64,000 nt of DNA from Octadecabacter sp. B2R22 (GCF_018861045.1 NZ_JAHKQJ010000005.1:484802-548801); one strand, 5' to 3'; positions 8,718 to 18,560 are shown, numbered from the stretch's first letter. Notes: a model not told the origin generated them from the letters alone. Numbers and translations: made by a program.

Positions 8718-8735
8718 GTCGTCATCCCCGACGAC
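8718..8735 (-). promoter_or_regulatory. Hairpin next to the hupE ribosome binding site
   Basis: GTCGTC and GACGAC form a 6-bp stem with a 6-base loop, located between the riboswitch and the AAAGGGA ribosome binding site (8708-8714). No U tract follows, so the expression platform more probably acts on translation start than by transcription termination. The stem is seen; the mechanism is inferred. Confidence 0.4.
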
Positions 8736-8746
8736 GGGTTACATTT

Positions 8747-8943
8747 TGCATGGCAGGTCTCCTGGCTCGCGGGTCAATGTGAACCTCGTCCCCTTCCCGA
8801 GTTGCCTCAGTGGTATGGACGAACACTCACCGCTTACAGTCGCGGGGGCGGCTGTGGTTTTGCTCCTCCTAATTGGATCGGTGCGCACCACATTCCCATT
8901 TGATTCCGCGCTTCGGCTTAGCCTTGGCGCAATGAACCATGCA
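8747..8943 (-). promoter_or_regulatory. Cobalamin (AdoCbl) riboswitch
   Basis: Read on the minus strand, the conserved core elements appear in order: GGGAATGTGGTGCG, AAACCACAGCCGCC, CCCGCGACTGTAAGCGG, CCACTG, GGGAAGG, and the 3' AGCCAGGAGACCTGCC box. The closing stem P1 is a perfect 7-bp pairing of TGCATGG and CCATGCA (8937-8943 with 8747-8753). It precedes the HupE permease gene, so B12 should repress cobalt uptake and the cobW-cobN unit. This accounts for much of the 479-bp gap 8701-9179; the remainder (about 8980-9179) should hold the smc promoter, where I recognise no further site. Confidence 0.95.
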
Positions 8944-8955
8944 CAACCGTTGTGC
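8941..8955. repeat. Perfect 15-bp palindrome over the hupE promoter
   Basis: GCACAAC-C-GTTGTGC is a perfect 7-bp inverted repeat with one central base. It covers the -10 element and expected start of the riboswitch transcript. It could be an operator for a transcription factor or simply a chance hairpin at the 5' end of the RNA. Confidence 0.45.
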
Positions 8956-8977
8956 GCTGGCACAGATGATCGGTCAA
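8949..8977 (-). promoter_or_regulatory. Candidate promoter for the riboswitch transcript
   Basis: TTGACC (8977-8972), a 17-bp spacer and CACAAC (8954-8949) place transcription start at about 8942-8943, close to the 5' strand of riboswitch stem P1. The spacing is ideal but the -10 is weak. The element overlaps a perfect palindrome at 8941-8955. Confidence 0.45.
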
Positions 8978-9179
8978 GGCTGATTCCGGCACGAAGGGGC
9001 CGATTGCGACGCTATGCACCAGTTTCGTGGCCGTGATTTAGGCCCATACCGCGCTGTCATGGGCAATATCTTGTGGATAAATCCGCCAATTCACCCACAT
9101 CCAGTGTGGGTTCGTTGACTCGCACGACGTAGGGCATTCAAACTGCACGCCAGACAAAGAATCAAAAAGAGCAGCCCAA

Positions 9180-12100
9180 ATGCGGTTTTCCCGCCTTCGC
9201 CTGAACGGCTTTAAAAGTTTCGTAGACCCGACCGACCTGATTATTCAGGACGGCCTGACTGGTGTCGTTGGGCCAAATGGGTGCGGCAAGTCCAATCTGC
9301 TCGAAGCGCTGCGTTGGGTTATGGGCGAAAACCGTCCGAAGGCCATGCGCGGCGGCGGCATGGAAGATGTGATCTTTGCTGGTGCGTCGACACGTCCGGC
9401 ACGTAACTTTGCTGAAGTCTCTTTGCATATTGATAATGGGGAACGCTTGGCGCCAGCCGCGTTCAACGACAGCGACAACTTGGAAATTGTGCGCCGCATT
9501 ACCCGCGATGTCGGGTCCGCTTATAAGGTCGGCACCAAAGACGTGCGCGCGCGCGATGTTCAGATGCTGTTTGCTGATGCCTCGACAGGGGCGCATTCAC
9601 CGGCGCTGGTCCGGCAGGGCCAAATCGCCGAACTCATCAACTCTAAACCCAAAGCGCGTCGCCGCATTTTGGAAGAAGCCGCGGGCATCTCCGGCCTCTA
9701 TCAACGTCGCCATGAGGCAGAGCTAAAGCTCAAAGGCTCTGAACAGAACCTTGCCCGTGTCGACGACGTGATCGAACAGCTTGCGAGTCAGCTTGGCCAG
9801 CTTGCGCGCCAAGCCCGCCAAGCTGCGCGTTACCGTTCTATCGGTGAAGAACTGCGCCAATCCGAAGGCCTGCTTTTGTACCGTCGTTGGAAGGAAGCCG
9901 ACGAAGCCCGCGCGGCTGCCGCCGACCAATTGCGCCAACGCACCACCGATGCGGCAAGCGCTGAAACCGCCGCGCGCCAATCGGCCAAAGTGCGACAAGG
10001 CGCTGAGGACGCGCTACCCGCGCTTCGTGAGGAAGAGGCAATCGCCGCCGCCGTGCTGCAGCGCCTCCACGTGCAACGCGATACCTTGGCCGATCAAGAA
10101 ACCCGCGCAAAACAGACCATCGAAACGCTGACGGGCCGGATCGAACAGCTGGCCAAAGACATGGCCCGCGAGGCCGAGTTGAACAAAGATGCTGGCGAAA
10201 CAATAGACCGCCTTGAGTGGGAAGCTGGCGAAATCGCCAAAGCCGGCGAAGGCCATGACGCGTTGCTGGAAGAGGCTCGCGTTGCCTCGACCGACGGTGC
10301 ACAGATTCTGGCGGATCGCGAAGCCGACCTCGCCCAACTAACCGAAGACGTCGCGCGCCTTGCCGCGCGCCACCAATCCGCGCAGCGTTTGATCGACGAC
10401 TACCGCAAGACCTTAGAAAAGAACGAAGCAGAAGCCGCGCGTGCGATTGCGGCGAAAGCGGATGCAACAGCTGCCCTTGCAAAAGCGGCCACAGATTTTG
10501 AAATGGCCCAAGCCGCCGAACGGCAAGCCCGCGCGACGGCGGACAAAGCCGAAACCGTTTTGGCTGAGGCTGAAGCGGCGCGTGCTGATACCCAGTCCCG
10601 CGAGGCCGATGCACGTGCGCATCGCTCCGAGGCTGAAGGCGAAGCTAACGCATTGCGTGCAGAAACAGCCGCGCTTGCGAAATTGGTGGATCGCGACAGT
10701 TCCGAAGGTTCCCAGATCCTTGACCAACTGCGGGTGCAGGGCGGCTATGAAAAGGCACTTGGTGCCGCGCTATCGGATGATTTGAAAGCCCCCGCCGTCA
10801 CGCCGGATATGGGCTCTGGTTGGGTCCCCCTGCCGGACTATCCTCAGCCGCAATCGCTGCCGTCCGGCGTCAAGGCGTTGACCAACTACGTTTCTGTGCC
10901 CGAAGTGTTGATCCGTCGGATGGGGCAGGTGGGTCTTGTTGATGCCGCCGACGGTCCGCGCTTGCAAAAGGACCTAGCGCCCGGGCAACGACTTGTCAGC
11001 ATCGAGGGCGATCTTTGGCGTTGGGACGGGTTCCGCGCCGCTGCCGAAGACGCACCGTCTGCTGCTGCGTTGCGCCTGCAGCAACTCAACCGCCTCGAGG
11101 GGCTCAAGAAAGACCTCAACGATGCGACCGCCAAGGCGGATGGGATGCGCCAAGCCCATGAAATGCTAACAACGCGACTGGCCGAGTTGGCCCAAGCAGA
11201 CAAAGCCGCCCGCGAAGCCCGGCGCGCCGCCGATGGCGCTGTCGCCGACGCAAATCGCGCATTGTCCCGTGCAGAAGCCGATCGCAATTTGGCGGACGGC
11301 AAGCTGGAATCCAGCGGCCTCGCGGTGACGCGACACGAAGAAGAAGCCATGAGCGCCCGTAAAGCTCTGACCGAGGCAGAAGGTAGCCTGCGGTCCCTTG
11401 GGAACTTAGATGAAGCTCGCCACCAAGTCGAAGACATCAAGATGACCGTCGAAGCGGCCCGTATGACGATGATGTCAAAACGGTCGAGCTATGACGAAGT
11501 GCGCCGCACCGGCGAAGTCCGAACAAAACGCGCGCAAGAAATTACCAAAGAAGTCAGCGGCTGGAAGCATCGCTTGGAGACCGCGAACAAACGATCCGCT
11601 GAATTGCAGGAGCGCAAGGACGAAACCGAAGCCGAATTGAAAGACGCGACGTCGGCCCCTGCCGAGATCGCGGCAAAGCGTGAAGAGTTGGCTGACGCCA
11701 TTGATGAGGCCGAGACACGCCGCAAAGGGTCCGCCGATAAGCTTGCTGAAGCAGAAAGCGCCCTGCGTGATGCAACGATGGCCGAACGCGACGCTGAACG
11801 CCTCGCGTCCGAGGCCCGTGAGGCCCGCGCCCGTTCAGAAGCCCGCGCAGATGCGGCTAAGGAAACTGTGGACTACGCCGCGGAACGCATTCAGGAAGCG
11901 CAAGAAACCACACCAGAAGACCTTCTGGAGCAGTTGGCCGTCAATCCAGAGGACATGCCGGCGTCCGAGACAATAGAAAACGACGTCAATCGGCTCAAGC
12001 GTCAACGCGACGCGCTGGGCGCAGTGAATCTACGCGCCGAAGAAGACGCCAAAGAAGTTCAGGACGAACACGACCTGCTGGTGAAAGAAAAGACCGATCT

Positions 12101-12635
12101 TGAGGAGGCGATCCGCGCCTTGCGTACCGGTATTGCGTCACTCAACAAAGAAGGCCGCGAACGTCTTTTGACGGCATTCGAACAGGTCAATGAAAGCTTT
12201 GGGACGTTGTTCAGCCACCTCTTTGGTGGTGGTGAGGCGAAACTGGTCTTGGTGGAATCTGATGACCCACTCGAAGCTGGCCTAGAGATCATGTGCCAAC
12301 CTCCGGGCAAGAAACTCAGCACGCTATCGCTGCTGTCGGGCGGCGAACAGACACTGACGGCCATGGCGCTGATCTTTGCTGTCTTCCTTGCCAATCCCGC
12401 GCCGATTTGTGTGTTGGACGAGGTCGACGCGCCACTGGATGATGCCAACGTGACGCGTTTCTGTGATCTGCTTGATGAAATGACACGCCGCACCAATACG
12501 CGGTTCCTGATCATCACCCACCACGCGGTGACAATGTCGCGCATGGATCGCTTGTTTGGTGTGACGATGGGCGAACAAGGCGTTAGCCAATTGGTAAGCG
12601 TCGATCTAAAAGCCGCTACAACGCTGGTCGCCTAG
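9180..12635 (+). CDS. smc: Chromosome segregation protein SMC
   Basis: SMC forms the ATPase core of condensin with ScpA and ScpB and acts on chromosome compaction and segregation. The 1151-residue protein has an N-terminal Walker A (GPNGCGKSN, 31-39), two long Ala/Glu/Arg-rich coiled-coil arms, a hinge at roughly 510-650 between them, and a C-terminal head with the LSGGE signature at 1052-1056 followed by Walker B in VLDEVDAPLDD. The order and length are normal. It is divergent from the hupE operon, and its 3' end overlaps a convergent hypothetical gene by 4 bp. Confidence 0.98.
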   Translation: MRFSRLRLNGFKSFVDPTDLIIQDGLTGVVGPNGCGKSNLLEALRWVMGENRPKAMRGGGMEDVIFAGASTRPARNFAEVSLHIDNGERLAPAAFNDSDNLEIVRRITRDVGSAYKVGTKDVRARDVQMLFADASTGAHSPALVRQGQIAELINSKPKARRRILEEAAGISGLYQRRHEAELKLKGSEQNLARVDDVIEQLASQLGQLARQARQAARYRSIGEELRQSEGLLLYRRWKEADEARAAAADQLRQRTTDAASAETAARQSAKVRQGAEDALPALREEEAIAAAVLQRLHVQRDTLADQETRAKQTIETLTGRIEQLAKDMAREAELNKDAGETIDRLEWEAGEIAKAGEGHDALLEEARVASTDGAQILADREADLAQLTEDVARLAARHQSAQRLIDDYRKTLEKNEAEAARAIAAKADATAALAKAATDFEMAQAAERQARATADKAETVLAEAEAARADTQSREADARAHRSEAEGEANALRAETAALAKLVDRDSSEGSQILDQLRVQGGYEKALGAALSDDLKAPAVTPDMGSGWVPLPDYPQPQSLPSGVKALTNYVSVPEVLIRRMGQVGLVDAADGPRLQKDLAPGQRLVSIEGDLWRWDGFRAAAEDAPSAAALRLQQLNRLEGLKKDLNDATAKADGMRQAHEMLTTRLAELAQADKAAREARRAADGAVADANRALSRAEADRNLADGKLESSGLAVTRHEEEAMSARKALTEAEGSLRSLGNLDEARHQVEDIKMTVEAARMTMMSKRSSYDEVRRTGEVRTKRAQEITKEVSGWKHRLETANKRSAELQERKDETEAELKDATSAPAEIAAKREELADAIDEAETRRKGSADKLAEAESALRDATMAERDAERLASEAREARARSEARADAAKETVDYAAERIQEAQETTPEDLLEQLAVNPEDMPASETIENDVNRLKRQRDALGAVNLRAEEDAKEVQDEHDLLVKEKTDLEEAIRALRTGIASLNKEGRERLLTAFEQVNESFGTLFSHLFGGGEAKLVLVESDDPLEAGLEIMCQPPGKKLSTLSLLSGGEQTLTAMALIFAVFLANPAPICVLDEVDAPLDDANVTRFCDLLDEMTRRTNTRFLIITHHAVTMSRMDRLFGVTMGEQGVSQLVSVDLKAATTLVA

Positions 12636-13096
12636 CCTAGGCACTCTTCAATTGGGCGCGCACTAACGAGGGTTCGGTTACGGTTGGATGCGGGACCGTT
12701 CTCTCGAAGTTCTAAGCCAGGGCCTGCGACGGTGACCTCAAAACGGCATCCTACGGCCAGACTGTCAAAAAGCGCCTCTCGCGATGCCCCAAATAGCGAT
12801 AGCACACGGCTCTCGGGTAATTCAAAACTCCCGTAATCAGATCTGATTAGGCCGCAATACGTGAGGCCGAAACTTGGCTGGTCTGACCTGAACTTCGGGA
12901 ATACTTTCCAACTTCGGCGGCTTCGGCATTCCCGCGCCGCACCGATTTCGGTGATCGTTACGATTTCGGTTTGCCGAAAAACCATTAACGGCAAGACCTC
13001 AAGGCCGACAGCGGCGATGCTAAATGCGAAGGCCCCAAATAGATATTTGTGCAGCGTTCTTAGGCTCTTTGTTTGAGGTGCATCGGTCCCTTTCAT
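12632..13096 (-). CDS. Hypothetical single-span membrane protein
   Basis: I do not recognise this 154-residue protein. A hydrophobic segment at about 17-38 suggests one N-terminal membrane anchor (or an uncleaved signal), followed by a soluble domain outside with several Cys residues. It overlaps the end of smc by 4 bp on the opposite strand and lies 12 bp after the start of the neighbouring glycosyltransferase gene region, in the same direction as that gene, so it may be its downstream partner. A chance frame is possible but the codon pattern looks coding. Confidence 0.55.
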   Translation of the reverse strand: MKGTDAPQTKSLRTLHKYLFGAFAFSIAAVGLEVLPLMVFRQTEIVTITEIGAARECRSRRSWKVFPKFRSDQPSFGLTYCGLIRSDYGSFELPESRVLSLFGASREALFDSLAVGCRFEVTVAGPGLELRENGPASNRNRTLVSARPIEECLG

Positions 13097-13108
13097 AAAC
13101 TGTGTGCC

Positions 13109-13999
13109 CTAAAACAACGCCTCAACTTTGTCGCGTAGCCGTAGGTCAGCCTCGACCAGCAATCCATGCGTTGCCAATGCTGAAACGAGTTGAGGCGTCG
13201 CTACCTGCGTTGCTTCGTAGAACGCATCAACCTCGGTCGCACTCGCATCCTCAAGGAACGCCGCCAAAGTCTCATTGAAACGATAGGCACCGTTGACTGT
13301 GCGGTGCGGAAGGGCTGCGAGCCAATCCGCTTTGTCCTGCGCATGAAAATGAAGAACAACGATTTCTGGGGTCACGGGCACATGCAGTGGTGGTTCTTTT
13401 TTCCCGAATGATCCCGCGTGAATTTTTGGGATCAGTCCCTTTATTCCAGTCTTAAAGAAGCTCTTGCCGACCTTATGGCTTAGCATATTCTTTTTCAGCA
13501 GCGCGGTGTAATCGCCAAGAACATCCATGCGTTTTTCAGCGGGCATCCCGTTGGGAAAAGGCAGCCGGAACTGCCGCGCGGTGAAGATATCATCGGGCAA
13601 TGAGGGGTCGTTCAGAGCTTCGGCTGGGGCGACCCGCATGAATGGGAAATCATCATCCCAGTCATCCAGAACGTCGCTGATTGACCTTGTGCAATAGAGA
13701 TATTCGTCGATGTCGACATGGGCGATGACAGGCAAGGCGGCTTCAGCGTAGATGCGTTGCATGTTGTAGCTTTGGCGGGGTTCTTGTTTGTTCGGGCGCA
13801 TGCCTAGCACGGCCCAGTAGGCGTCATCACACAGGATCGCTGTTACATCATCCAGCTGGTTTAGAACGTGGCCCGTGATCTCATCCGCGTCATCCAGATG
13901 CACCCAGATATGCGCCGCGCCAGCGGCACGATGCCACGCCACAAACGCCAGCAACTGGGTCAGAGGCGCCTTGGCCGTGGTGCAAACGCCCCACTTCAC
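13109..13999 (-). CDS. Glycosyltransferase family 2-like protein
   Basis: This 296-residue protein begins like a group of Rhodobacterales glycosyltransferases (Glyco_tranf_2_4 type), with a nucleotide-sugar binding type DxD as DID at 96-98 within VIAHVDIDEYL. The acceptor is unknown; such enzymes commonly act on surface polysaccharide or cell-wall glycans. It starts with GTG immediately after the TAG of the lytic transglycosylase gene, so the two are probably cotranscribed. No membrane segment is evident, so it is likely cytosolic or peripheral. Confidence 0.75.
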   Translation of the reverse strand: MKWGVCTTAKAPLTQLLAFVAWHRAAGAAHIWVHLDDADEITGHVLNQLDDVTAILCDDAYWAVLGMRPNKQEPRQSYNMQRIYAEAALPVIAHVDIDEYLYCTRSISDVLDDWDDDFPFMRVAPAEALNDPSLPDDIFTARQFRLPFPNGMPAEKRMDVLGDYTALLKKNMLSHKVGKSFFKTGIKGLIPKIHAGSFGKKEPPLHVPVTPEIVVLHFHAQDKADWLAALPHRTVNGAYRFNETLAAFLEDASATEVDAFYEATQVATPQLVSALATHGLLVEADLRLRDKVEALF

Positions 14000-15163
14000 C
14001 TAAAGCGCATTCAAAAGGGCGGGCGTGGGCCATGCATCAGCAGGCATCCCCAGCCGTTGTTGTTCAGCCTGAATCGCGACTCTTGTGCGGGCGCCGATGA
14101 TACCGTCAGCGCCACCGACGTCGTGCCCACGCGCTTCAAGCTTGCGTTGCAGCTGCTGAACCTGTTCACCGCTTAACCCCGCATCCGGATTGCCCGCGTT
14201 ATAGACAGGCGCGCCTTCCAACCGCGTGCCAAAGTAGGCGGCGGTGAGCACATAAACGAACGATTGGTTCCACTCGAAATAGACGTCAAAATTCGGATAG
14301 GCGAGGAACGCCGGCCCCTTTCGGCCCATTGGCAGGATCAAAGACGCTTGTAGATTCGGAAGCGACCCATTGCGGGCTGTAACGCCCATGCCAGCCCAAT
14401 CAGAAGTCGACATTTTCACTTCTGTTCCGGACAGGGACCAATCCATCTCGCTCGGTGCTGTGACTTCTTGCAACCACGGCTGCCCTGCAACCCAGCCCAG
14501 CGACGACAGCACGCTTGCACCTGACAAAAGCGCATCCGGCGCGGAGGTTTTTAGGGTGATATGGCCGTCGCCATCGCCGTCACGGCCATTTTCGATGATG
14601 TCGCCCGGCAGCATTTGAACCATGCCAATCTCTCCGGCCCAAGCGCCTGTCGTGCGGTCAGGGTCAAAATCGCCACGTATGAACAGTTCAAGGGCGGAAT
14701 AAATGTGCGGGCGAAACAGCTCTGGTCGGCGGCAATCATGGGCCAGCGTCAGCAGCGCATTGCGGGTGTTGAAATCCCCCTGAAACGCACCGAAATCCGT
14801 CTCAAACGCCCAAAAAGCCAGCATCACACCGCGTGGAATGCCGAGCTCTGCCTCGATCCGGTCAAATATAGCATCCTGCTGTTGGGCCTGCGCCTGTGCG
14901 TTCTGGATGCGGTTGCTGGAAATAAGCCGCCGCGAAAAGTCGATGAAATCGCGTTGAAACACGCCCTGTGCGCGGTCCGCTTGCAACACCGCTTGATCTT
15001 GCTGGGCTCCGTTGAAAAACGCCATGGCCGACTGGCGGGAATAACCCATGCTTATGGCTCGATCCGTCGCGGCGGCGATGAAGTCAGACCACGATCCACC
15101 GCAGGTCTGGGCTGTGGCGCCGCTGGCGAAAACGGAGAGCGCGAGTGTCAGGGATCGGATCAT
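14000..15163 (-). CDS. Lytic murein transglycosylase (MltB family) with peptidoglycan-binding domain
   Basis: The enzyme cleaves the MurNAc-GlcNAc bond of peptidoglycan to form 1,6-anhydro ends, acting in the periplasm. The 387-residue protein has a signal peptide (about 1-18), a SLT_2/MltB-type catalytic domain with the catalytic Glu in FETDFG (Glu121), and a C-terminal peptidoglycan-binding domain at about 320-385 (GADGIIGARTRVAI). There is no lipobox, so it is soluble in the periplasm. It is the first gene of a short unit with the glycosyltransferase. Confidence 0.92.
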   Translation of the reverse strand: MIRSLTLALSVFASGATAQTCGGSWSDFIAAATDRAISMGYSRQSAMAFFNGAQQDQAVLQADRAQGVFQRDFIDFSRRLISSNRIQNAQAQAQQQDAIFDRIEAELGIPRGVMLAFWAFETDFGAFQGDFNTRNALLTLAHDCRRPELFRPHIYSALELFIRGDFDPDRTTGAWAGEIGMVQMLPGDIIENGRDGDGDGHITLKTSAPDALLSGASVLSSLGWVAGQPWLQEVTAPSEMDWSLSGTEVKMSTSDWAGMGVTARNGSLPNLQASLILPMGRKGPAFLAYPNFDVYFEWNQSFVYVLTAAYFGTRLEGAPVYNAGNPDAGLSGEQVQQLQRKLEARGHDVGGADGIIGARTRVAIQAEQQRLGMPADAWPTPALLNAL

Positions 15164-15202
15164 TGGGTCTCCTTAGGTTTCGCCCAAATTAGCGCATGCC
15201 CC

Positions 15203-16135
15203 TCAAGCCGCAAGCGCCGATCCGGCAAACCACGCCAATAACGGCGTGGCAGCGATCACAGCGATGACCAATAGTGCGAGCGCCCATGCTTTCCAAAGCA
15301 ATGCAATGGCGCCATCGATGTCATCCGCACCTGCGTCTTTTGAGCCAACTGGGTTCACCCAAGGGAAGTCCTGTATCACACCTTCATAGCTACGCGGCCC
15401 AGAGAGAGAGACGCCGAGGGCAGGTGCAATCGCGGCCTCGGGCCAGCCCGCGTTGGGGGAGCGGTGCAAGGCCGCGTCGCGTCGGATCGCGGCCCATGTG
15501 GGGCGGTTCGGTGCAACCGCCCAAAGGAGCAGGGCCGTAATCCGCGCTGGAATCCAGTTCAAAACATCGTCTAACCGCGCTGCGGCCCATCCAAATGCTT
15601 CGTATTTCTCGGTGCGGTAACCGATCATGCTGTCCGCGGTATTGATGATCTTATAGGCTAAAAGACCCGGTAGCCCAGCGACGGCAAACCAAAATACGGG
15701 CGCGATCACACCATCGCTTAGGTTCTCAGCGGCACTTTCGATTGCACTGCGGGCGATTGCAGGTTCATCCATGTCGCGCACATCGCGACCAACGATCATC
15801 GCCACCGCAGAACGCCCGTCATCGACCGACAGGCGCAAGGCATCCGCGACGGCTTTTACATGGTCGACCAAAGACCGTTGCGCCAGTAAGATGGCACCAA
15901 GAACGACCTCAACCCAGATTCCCGGAAGGGACTGCAGCAAATAGCCAATCGCCAGCGCTGCAATCAAAAGCACCAGCACGGCTGCGATACCTTTCTGACG
16001 GGTGCGGTCGTTCAGTTTTTGATCAAGCGCCGAAACGCAGCGGCCCATGAGCACGGCGGGATGGGGGAAATGGTCCCAAAGCCATTTTGGTTCACCAAGA
16101 ATTGCGTCCAGCACCATTGCCAGAACCAACGCCAT
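15203..16135 (-). CDS. cbiB: Adenosylcobinamide-phosphate synthase (CbiB/CobD)
   Basis: It attaches aminopropanol (or its phosphate) to adenosylcobyric acid to give adenosylcobinamide (phosphate), at the inner membrane. The 310-residue protein has several membrane helices and the conserved N-terminal [17 protein letters not shown] region, and NLSDGVIAP and NWIPARI blocks. Its ATG overlaps the cobC stop by 1 bp (TGATG), so the two steps that make and use the aminopropanol arm are coupled. Naming differs between species: CobD in the aerobic literature, CbiB in Salmonella. Confidence 0.95.
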   Translation of the reverse strand: MALVLAMVLDAILGEPKWLWDHFPHPAVLMGRCVSALDQKLNDRTRQKGIAAVLVLLIAALAIGYLLQSLPGIWVEVVLGAILLAQRSLVDHVKAVADALRLSVDDGRSAVAMIVGRDVRDMDEPAIARSAIESAAENLSDGVIAPVFWFAVAGLPGLLAYKIINTADSMIGYRTEKYEAFGWAAARLDDVLNWIPARITALLLWAVAPNRPTWAAIRRDAALHRSPNAGWPEAAIAPALGVSLSGPRSYEGVIQDFPWVNPVGSKDAGADDIDGAIALLWKAWALALLVIAVIAATPLLAWFAGSALAA

Positions 16136-17151
16136 CAGGCCAACCCTTCAACAGCGGATTCTAACTGCGCCCAGCGATCTGGCGCTGGCAATCCCAGCCG
16201 CAGCCACGTTTTTGAATAGGGGAAAATACGCGACCACACGTGGCCTTGCGCCAGATGGTTTTGTGCGGCCTCAGCGTCCGAAACTTCATATAACCGGAAC
16301 AAATCTGTGCCGCCCACGAATGTAGCACCAGCTTGTGTCATTACGCGATCCAATCGCGCCGCATCCACCATCAAGCGCGCGCGCGTCGCTTTGGCCCATT
16401 CCACGTCTTCCAATGCCCGCGCACCGATTTCCAGCGCAGGACCGGCCACAGCCCACGGCCCCAAATGGTCCGACAACGTGGCCAGCGGCCTGACCTCTTC
16501 CTTGCGAAGCGGCAACTTAACCGTTTCAATAGGCGCCAACGTGCGCGGCGCGCCAATCGCAAACCCCAGCCGCAGCCCGGCAAGTCCCCAGAATTTGCCG
16601 AAACTCTTCAGGATCAAGACACCCTGATCCTCGGCCATTGCGATATGGCTTCTCTCCGGCATCACATCACAAAAACTCTCGTCGATAACGGTCAAGAGAC
16701 GCCCACCCATCCGCGTTTCAGGCCAAATACGACCATCGGGATTGTTGGGGTGAACATAGATATGCATTGGTGCATCATCAGAGTCGTGCGTTTCAATCCA
16801 ATTGGGTGACGCCGAAATCGCCGCAGCATGTTCATTGTAAGTGGGTTTGGGGATGTAGGTCGCGCCGAAATGATCCGTCAGATAAGGCACCTTGGCAATA
16901 ATCGCAGATGCCCCATTCGCGGCAACAATTTCTGCGCCATCAGGCACATTCCAAAACGCGCGCGCCGCCGCCAGCAACCGATCCATTGCGCCTTGATCGG
17001 GCAGCGCGGTCCATGCGTCTTGGCCAATATCGCCCACAGGATAGGGCACTGGATTGATGCCCGTGCTTAGGTCCAACCATTCGTTGCGGCTGCCACCATA
17101 TTTGGCGACTGCCGCGTCTAGCCCGCCTCCGTGGTCGCGCTTTTCACTCAT
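16135..17151 (-). CDS. cobC: Threonine-phosphate decarboxylase (CobC), PLP-dependent
   Basis: It decarboxylates L-threonine O-3-phosphate to (R)-1-amino-2-propanol phosphate, the arm used by CbiB. The 338-residue protein is a fold type I aminotransferase relative with the N-terminal [14 protein letters not shown] signature and the PLP lysine at 186 in [14 protein letters not shown]. It overlaps the upstream DUF1636 gene by 8 bp and the downstream cbiB by 1 bp, so all three are translated as a unit. The gene name follows the Pseudomonas denitrificans scheme (CobD in Salmonella). Confidence 0.94.
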   Translation of the reverse strand: MSEKRDHGGGLDAAVAKYGGSRNEWLDLSTGINPVPYPVGDIGQDAWTALPDQGAMDRLLAAARAFWNVPDGAEIVAANGASAIIAKVPYLTDHFGATYIPKPTYNEHAAAISASPNWIETHDSDDAPMHIYVHPNNPDGRIWPETRMGGRLLTVIDESFCDVMPERSHIAMAEDQGVLILKSFGKFWGLAGLRLGFAIGAPRTLAPIETVKLPLRKEEVRPLATLSDHLGPWAVAGPALEIGARALEDVEWAKATRARLMVDAARLDRVMTQAGATFVGGTDLFRLYEVSDAEAAQNHLAQGHVWSRIFPYSKTWLRLGLPAPDRWAQLESAVEGLA

Positions 17152-17515
17152 CTGGAAGCGGTTGGTGGCGGGACACGAAATGTCCTTTCACGCCCTGCGG
17201 CCATTCGCGATAGGGCACTTGCCCTGTTTCGGATGCCGCGTGTTTTGCAGCATATTCAACGATGGCTTCGGCGTCCTCGGCCGTGGCCTCAAAGGTCCCC
17301 AGCGAGTAATTGATCTTGCTGCTGGACTGCACCGTAATGTTGCAGGCGCGATCACATCCCATCGTGCAGGACACGCGACGGGTGCGCACATCGCTCGCGC
17401 CCTCAGCGGCGGCTTCGACCATTTCGGCCAAGGCCTCGCCGTCTGTTTTCTCCATGCCGGTTTCTTCCCAGCCTGAGCGTTTGCAGGTGTCGCAGATTGT
17501 AATCCAAGTCGTCAT
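17144..17515 (-). CDS. DUF1636 Cys-rich protein
   Basis: This 123-residue protein belongs to DUF1636, small proteins often encoded beside cobalamin or cobalt genes. It has CDTCK at 8-12 and a second cluster CTMGCDRAC near residue 50, four to five cysteines that could hold a thioredoxin-like 2Fe-2S centre or another metal. Its 3' end overlaps cobC by 8 bp, which ties it to the aminopropanol-arm genes. The function is unproven; an electron transfer or metal delivery role is an inference. Confidence 0.82.
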   Translation of the reverse strand: MTTWITICDTCKRSGWEETGMEKTDGEALAEMVEAAAEGASDVRTRRVSCTMGCDRACNITVQSSSKINYSLGTFEATAEDAEAIVEYAAKHAASETGQVPYREWPQGVKGHFVSRHQPLPDE

Positions 17516-17579
17516 GACGGCCTCTTAATTTGGTTCGGTAACTTCAACCCCAAACCTGCCGCCTCTTCAACCCATCACA

Positions 17580-18560
17580 TTAAACGGTTTCGCGACCGTG
17601 CGGCGCCATAAAGTCCAAATCTGGATTGATCGGGATAATTCGGCTCGGGTTAATCGTGTCGTGACTGTAGTGATAATGACGGACGATGTGGTTCATGTTC
17701 ACGGTCTCTGCGATGCCTTCGACCTGATACAAGTCCCGCGTGAACCCCCAAAGGTTCGGGTAATCCACAACGCGCTTTTTGTTGCACTTGAAATGCAAAT
17801 GATAGACCGGATCAAACCGAACAAGGGTCGTCCAAAGCCGCCAGTCGGCTTCGGTTATCCTGTCCCCCATCAAATAGCGCGCTTGGCCAAGCCGTTCTTC
17901 TAGCCAGCCCAGGCTGTCAAATAGGGGAACGACTGCAGCGTCATACGCCTCTTGCGTTGTTGCAAAGCCGGACTTGTAGACACCATTGTTGACCGTGTCA
18001 TAGATGCGCGCGTTCACATCCTCGATCGCGTCGCGCATGTCTTCGGGCCAGTAGTCGTCTGTGTTGCCGGTGATCCCATCAAACGCTGAATTGAACATGC
18101 GAATAATCTCGGAGCTTTCGTTGCTCACAAACGTTTCACGCTCCTTATCCCAAAGGATCGGCACGGTGACGCGGCCACTAATGTTTGGATCGGCCTTTAG
18201 GTAAATATCACGAGCAAAGGGAAGCCCATAAAGATCATCCCCCGTCGCCCCGTGGCTGTCTGTCTCAAACGTCCATCCATCCGACAACATGTCTGGGTGC
18301 ACTGCACTTACGGATATGTGGTCCTGAAGCCTCTTTAGCGCTCTGAAGACCAACGCTCTGTGCGCCCATGGGCAAGCGTAAGACACGTATAAATGATAGC
18401 GTCCGGATGCGGCTTCGAAACCACCGTCACCGGATGGCCCCGCAGATCCGTCAGCCGTGATCCAATTGCGAAACTTCGCCGTGGTTCGTTTGAACGCTCC
18501 ACCGGTCGATTTCGTATCATACCAAACGTCATGCCATTTGCCGTCGACCAATTGTCCCAT
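17580..18560 (-). CDS. Glutathione S-transferase, glutathionyl-hydroquinone reductase type (YqjG/ECM4)
   Basis: These enzymes reduce glutathionyl-hydroquinones using glutathione and a catalytic cysteine. The 326-residue length is typical of the long Xi-class GSTs, and Cys63 in CPWAHR (63-68) is the expected nucleophile; the YxxxG and C-terminal helical domain follow. The start at 18560 gives the usual N-terminus (MGQLVDGKW); a longer in-frame extension upstream is not GST-like. It is divergent from the second cobalamin operon and has no obvious functional link to it. Confidence 0.9.
   Translation of the reverse strand: MGQLVDGKWHDVWYDTKSTGGAFKRTTAKFRNWITADGSAGPSGDGGFEAASGRYHLYVSYACPWAHRALVFRALKRLQDHISVSAVHPDMLSDGWTFETDSHGATGDDLYGLPFARDIYLKADPNISGRVTVPILWDKERETFVSNESSEIIRMFNSAFDGITGNTDDYWPEDMRDAIEDVNARIYDTVNNGVYKSGFATTQEAYDAAVVPLFDSLGWLEERLGQARYLMGDRITEADWRLWTTLVRFDPVYHLHFKCNKKRVVDYPNLWGFTRDLYQVEGIAETVNMNHIVRHYHYSHDTINPSRIIPINPDLDFMAPHGRETV

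Noticed and set aside
7948..9036. Long plus-strand open frame of 362 codons over the HupE gene and riboswitch
   Set aside because: It is antisense to the HupE gene and to a clear cobalamin riboswitch, has a Cys/Gln-rich unnatural composition and matches no family.
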